Shown here: positions 24,301 to 25,858 of the stretch, piece by piece
Numbering within the stretch: the first letter of the stretch is position 1
How the letters are laid out: every line of letters begins with the position of its first letter
From: Comamonadaceae bacterium
Lineage (GTDB): Bacteria > Pseudomonadota > Gammaproteobacteria > Burkholderiales > Burkholderiaceae_C
Reading direction: 5' to 3'
NCBI GenBank assembly: GCA_947374485.1
Contig: CANCCF010000045.1
Span: 1-25,858, forward strand
DNA: 25,858 nucleotides
Notes under the pieces: generated by a model
What the model saw: the letters and a program-made list of their open reading frames with translations, nothing else
The model's database searches: none
Told to the model about the DNA's origin: nothing
Made by a program: the position numbers and the translations under genes

Positions 24301-24446
24301 TGGTTGCGCGGAATGTCCAGGTCAATGTTCTTCAGGTTGTGCGTGCGGGCACCCCGGATACTGATGCTTTGCTGCTGCAGGGCGCGCCCGAGGTAGGTGC
24401 CATGGGCGGCTGGGTCAAGGGTAAGGGCGTCGGTAGAAGAATTCAA
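21378..24446 (-). CDS. uvrA: Excinuclease ABC subunit A
   Basis: UvrA is the damage-sensing ATPase of nucleotide excision repair, working with UvrB and UvrC. The 1022-residue protein has two ABC ATPase modules. Walker A sites are GLSGSGKSS (about 55-63) and GVSGSGKST (Lys728), each module has an LSGGE signature, and there are two zinc modules (CPICS...CPSC from Cys283, and CEACQG...CDVC). It is longer than the 940-residue E. coli protein, partly through a Lys/Ala-rich insertion before the second ATPase (RTPWLPTLQPTAAEKKVQAKG). No in-frame ATG exists near the N-terminus. TTG at 24446 is the only plausible start and lacks a ribosome site. A GGAGG at 24471-24475 and an ATG at 24477 lie upstream but out of frame. 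Confidence 0.97.
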   Translation of the reverse strand: MNSSTDALTLDPAAHGTYLGRALQQQSISIRGARTHNLKNIDLDIPRNQLVVITGLSGSGKSSLAFDTLYAEGQRRYVESLSTYARQFLQVMDKPDVDMIEGLSPAISIEQKATSHNPRSTVGTVTEIHDYLRLLFARAGTPYCPEHQLPLQSQTVSQMVDTVLALPEETRLMILAPLAREKKGEFLEVFADMQAQGYVRFRVDGAVYEFENLPKLKKTEKHDIDVVIDRIKVRADLKQRLAESFEAALRLAQGRAIALEMDAPQTQGSARPVEYLFNAKFSCPICSYSISELEPRLFSFNSPVGACPSCDGLGQQEFFDPERVVAFPTLSLASGAIKGWDRRNGYYFAMLESLAKHYKFDIDQAFDSLPEAVRQAILFGSGEEEIKFHYVVDSGGARGDTGAAQGKKLSKKHPFEGIIPNMQRRYRETDSALVREDLARLRSTQHCPECDGSRLRIEARHVKIGEGAQARAIYEISHATLRESFAYFNTLTMHGSRGEIAAKVVREIGLRLKFLNDVGLNYLSLDRSAETLSGGESQRIRLASQIGSGLTGVMYVLDEPSIGLHQRDNDRLIETLKHLRDIGNSVLVVEHDEDMMRAADHVIDMGPGAGIHGGRVIAQGTFDDVKACPESLTGQYLAGTMRIEVPKRRTPWLPTLQPTAAEKKVQAKGAPSKAAVAWAERQAVHLATQGDLQAIRIVGASGHNLKNVSAAFPVGLLTCVTGVSGSGKSTLVNDTLYTAVARQLYRAHDEPAPHESIEGIEHFDKVINVDQSPIGRTPRSNPATYTGLFTPIRELMAEVPTARERGYSGGRFSFNVAGGRCEACQGDGMVKVEMHFLPDVYVPCDVCAGQRYNRETLEVLYKGRNIAQILELTVEAAFDFFQAVPTIARKLQTLLDVGLSYIKLGQAATTLSGGEAQRVKLALELSKRDTGRTLYILDEPTTGLHFADIALLLKVLHQLRDAGNTIVVIEHNLDVIKTADWLIDMGPEGGSGGGTVVGVGTPEDIAANPASFTGRYLAKLLN

Positions 24447-24498
24447 AGCAGGGGCCGGGTGGAAAACAACCCTCCATGATAGTCAGTGCGGGCCCGGG

Positions 24499-24528
24499 CT
24501 GACAAACGGGTTTCAAAGGCGGGATAAT
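24499..24528 (+). promoter_or_regulatory. Sigma-70-like promoter of ssb
   Basis: CTGACA (24499-24504) and GATAAT (24523-24528) match the -35 and -10 consensus, with an 18-base spacer. They are followed by a purine-rich leader with TGGAGAAAACC just before the ssb ATG. The predicted start of transcription is near 24535. No clear LexA box (CTGT-N8-ACAG) was seen in the uvrA-ssb gap. Confidence 0.65.
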
Positions 24529-24551
24529 CGCGCCACATTCTGGAGAAAACC

Positions 24552-25046
24552 ATGGCATCCGTTAACAAAGTCATTCTGGTCGGCAATTGCGGCCGCGACC
24601 CCGAAATTCGCTACCTGCCCTCTGGCCAGGCCGTGGCCAATGTCAGCGTGGCCACCAGCAGCCGCCGCAAGGACAAGAACACCGGCGAAACCATTGAAGA
24701 CACTCAGTGGCACCGCGTCACCTTTTACGACCGCCTGGCCGAAATCGCTGGCGAATACGTGCGCAAGGGCCGCCCCATTTACGTCGAAGGGCGCCTAAAG
24801 TACGGCAAATACACCGACCAGTCCGGCGTCGAAAAGAACACGGTCGACATCGTGGCCACCGAACTGCAATTGCTGGGCGGCCGCGAAGGCATGGGTGGCC
24901 CCAGCGAGGGTGACGAAGGCTCCGCACCGCCGCCTGCACGCCGCCCCGCACCGGCACCGCGCGCGACCGCTCCGGCTGCACGCCAGGCCCCGGCACCGCG
25001 TCCGGCGAGTGGTTTTGATGACATGGATGACGACATTCCGTTCTAG
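24552..25046 (+). CDS. ssb: Single-stranded DNA-binding protein
   Basis: SSB coats single-stranded DNA during replication, recombination and repair. The 164-residue protein has an OB fold (about 1-112): MASVNKVILVGNCGRDPEIRY, then DTQWHRVTFYDRLAEIAGEYV and YVEGRLKYGKY. A disordered Pro/Ala/Arg-rich linker follows (about 122-152), then the acidic tip DDMDDDIPF that binds partner proteins. GGAG lies upstream of the ATG. It is divergent from uvrA, a conserved arrangement in many proteobacteria. Confidence 0.98.
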   Translation: MASVNKVILVGNCGRDPEIRYLPSGQAVANVSVATSSRRKDKNTGETIEDTQWHRVTFYDRLAEIAGEYVRKGRPIYVEGRLKYGKYTDQSGVEKNTVDIVATELQLLGGREGMGGPSEGDEGSAPPPARRPAPAPRATAPAARQAPAPRPASGFDDMDDDIPF

Positions 25047-25054
25047 CCCCCAGA

Positions 25055-25070
25055 TAACTTTAAAAAGTTA
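25055..25070. repeat. AT-rich inverted repeat after ssb
   Basis: TAACTTT-AA-AAAGTTA is a perfect seven-base inverted repeat nine bases after the ssb stop, followed by an A-run. It could act as a weak terminator for minus-strand transcription or as an mRNA end structure. It sits just ahead of the strong ssb terminator. Confidence 0.4.
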
Positions 25071-25095
25071 AAAAAGAATCACTGAAACCCCCAAA

Positions 25096-25122
25096 AGCCC
25101 TGCAACTGCAGGGCTTTTTTTT
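25096..25122 (+). terminator. Rho-independent terminator of ssb
   Basis: AGCCCTGC-AACT-GCAGGGCT forms an eight-base stem with a four-base loop (25096-25115), extended by flanking A/T pairs. A run of eight T follows. It lies 50 bases after the ssb stop and is the clearest intrinsic terminator in the window. Confidence 0.93.
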
Positions 25123-25249
25123 ATTTCTGATTCTGTTCATTCGCGAACAAAAAGAGTCTGGGTGTTTTGTGTTTGGAACCAAGCTCGTATGACGCCAAGC
25201 GGATGCCCCAACCGCATTGCACTGTATTGCGAGTCCAGGAGAAACCAGC

Positions 25250-25453
25250 ATGATTCAGACGAAGGCAACCGTACCCAAAACCCTGGCCGAGGAGTCAGAC
25301 CAAGCCATCCATTTTTTGACCACCATCAGCGATGCGCTCAAGCAGCAGCGCAGACACTTTGATGATGCCGTGGTCACCCATTGCATTCGGCTCATCAACG
25401 ACTACGTTGATGAAAAAGACAAATTGATGCCATCGGACGGAACACAGGCTTGA
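25250..25453 (+). CDS. Small hypothetical protein (67 residues)
   Basis: The product, starting MIQTKATVPKTLAEE, is predicted mostly helical (SDQAIHFLTTISDALKQQRRHF, then DDAVVTHCIRLINDYVDEKDKL) and has no signal peptide or known motif. The start is well supported: AGGAG at 25237-25241 is eight bases before the ATG. It lies between the ssb terminator and a TolC-family gene, with 178 bases to the latter. I do not recognise a family. It could be a small regulator or an accessory protein of the downstream secretion or efflux genes, but this is only positional. Confidence 0.68.
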   Translation: MIQTKATVPKTLAEESDQAIHFLTTISDALKQQRRHFDDAVVTHCIRLINDYVDEKDKLMPSDGTQA

Positions 25454-25631
25454 AGCTGCATTCAGCGCACGCATGACGCAGCTACCCGCGCGCGCAAGCG
25501 GGTCGCAACAAGCGGACGTACTTTGTCTGCATTGGGACAATCCACCGTACGCTCCCTAGCCCCCTGAAAGACGATCCGGCAATTGATTTTCTGGGTATTG
25601 CCATGAGCCAGTTGTTGTTGGATTGCCGTGC

Positions 25632-25858
25632 ATGTTGACGGCTCTTGAAGTACGTGCATTTTTTGTCTGGCTGCCACTCTTGCTTGCTTGGCCAAGTTGT
25701 TTTGCACAATCCCTCCCCGAGCTGATCGACAGCGTGCTGGCAAGCCACCCCTCGGTACGCGCGCAAAAGGCCCTGGGCGATTCCGCCAAGGACGCCGTCG
25801 AAGGCGCCAAGTGGCAGTTCTTCCCCACCCCCTCAGTCGCCTTCGAGCAGGTCGACGC
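25632..25858 (+). CDS. TolC-family outer-membrane protein, 5' end only
   Basis: The frame is open to the end of the window (about 75 residues). A signal peptide (MLTALEVRAFFVWLPLLLAWPSCFAQ) is followed by SLPELIDSVLASHPSVRAQKALGDSAKDAVEGAKWQFFPTPSVAFEQV. This is the start of a TolC-type efflux or type I secretion channel: a 'shxPxvxaa' helix, then 'a...wqffPs.s'. The ATG at 25632 has no clear ribosome site. The 178 bases upstream (25454-25631) contain only small hairpins (for example ACCCGC/GCGGGT at 25484-25503) and an 11-codon open frame from 25603 that overlaps this start. Family assignment is good; the system it serves lies beyond the window. Confidence 0.85.
   Translation, partial: MLTALEVRAFFVWLPLLLAWPSCFAQSLPELIDSVLASHPSVRAQKALGDSAKDAVEGAKWQFFPTPSVAFEQVD

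Noticed and set aside
23013..24479. A 488-codon open frame on the plus strand
   Set aside because: It is antisense to the highly conserved uvrA N-terminal half, so it is a shadow of its codon bias.
24490..24500. GCCCGGGC palindrome in the uvrA-ssb gap as a LexA site
   Set aside because: It has no CTGT/ACAG half-sites and is expected by chance in GC-rich DNA.
25139..25150. TTCGCGAA palindrome before the 67-residue gene as an operator
   Set aside because: At eight bases it is too short, and nothing else supports it.
1..25858. CRISPR arrays, toxin-antitoxin pairs, phage or transposon genes
   Set aside because: No spaced direct repeats, integrase, transposase or paired small toxin/antitoxin genes could be found on either strand.

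Overview
The window is a GC-rich, densely packed bacterial chromosome segment. It most resembles Burkholderiales, probably Comamonadaceae (Rhodoferax/Polaromonas/Acidovorax-like). That placement is inferred from protein style, the divergent uvrA/ssb pair, the tsaB-rimI-uracil-glycosylase-pyrF run and a GC-rich extragenic repeat typical of that family. No tRNA, rRNA, CRISPR array, insertion sequence or prophage gene was seen.

Layout. (1) 1-499: the 3' end of a FadL-type outer-membrane channel gene. (2) 522-1478 (-): a thioredoxin-TPR co-chaperone of the CnoX/YbbN type, divergent from purE-purK-sua5 (1515-4305), which covers purine synthesis and the first step of tRNA t6A synthesis. (3) 4325-5815 (-): a PBP4-type D,D-carboxypeptidase, dacB. 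(4) 5892-11399 (+): a tightly packed run of an EamA exporter, tsaB, rimI, a divergent family-4-like uracil-DNA glycosylase, pyrF, a glutathione S-transferase and a Rossmann-fold protein. (5) 11507-14991 (+): a two-gene DUF1800 (putative lipoprotein) and DUF1501 (Tat substrate) module of unknown function, with an inverted repeat upstream and a GC-rich repeat/terminator downstream. (6) 15089-20367: a hydroxyproline catabolic locus, with a GntR regulator (-) divergent from a deaminase, an epimerase and a three-subunit FAD/[2Fe-2S] dehydrogenase. (7) 20384-21219 (-): two small unknown genes, one secreted. (8) 21378-24446 (-) uvrA, divergent from ssb (24552-25046). (9) 25250-25453: a small unknown gene, then the 5' end of a TolC-family gene that runs off the window.

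How genes work together. Locus 6 encodes trans-4-hydroxy-L-proline to cis-4-hydroxy-D-proline (epimerase), then to pyrroline-4-hydroxy-2-carboxylate (dehydrogenase), then to alpha-ketoglutarate semialdehyde (deaminase). The final semialdehyde dehydrogenase and any transporter are not in the window. Sua5 and TsaB act in the same tRNA modification. PurE and PurK catalyse consecutive steps.

The best candidate for something poorly described is the DUF1800/DUF1501 export module. Next come the uracil-glycosylase homologue with altered active-site motifs and several perfect palindromes in intergenic DNA. Nothing here is clearly a new defence or mobile system.
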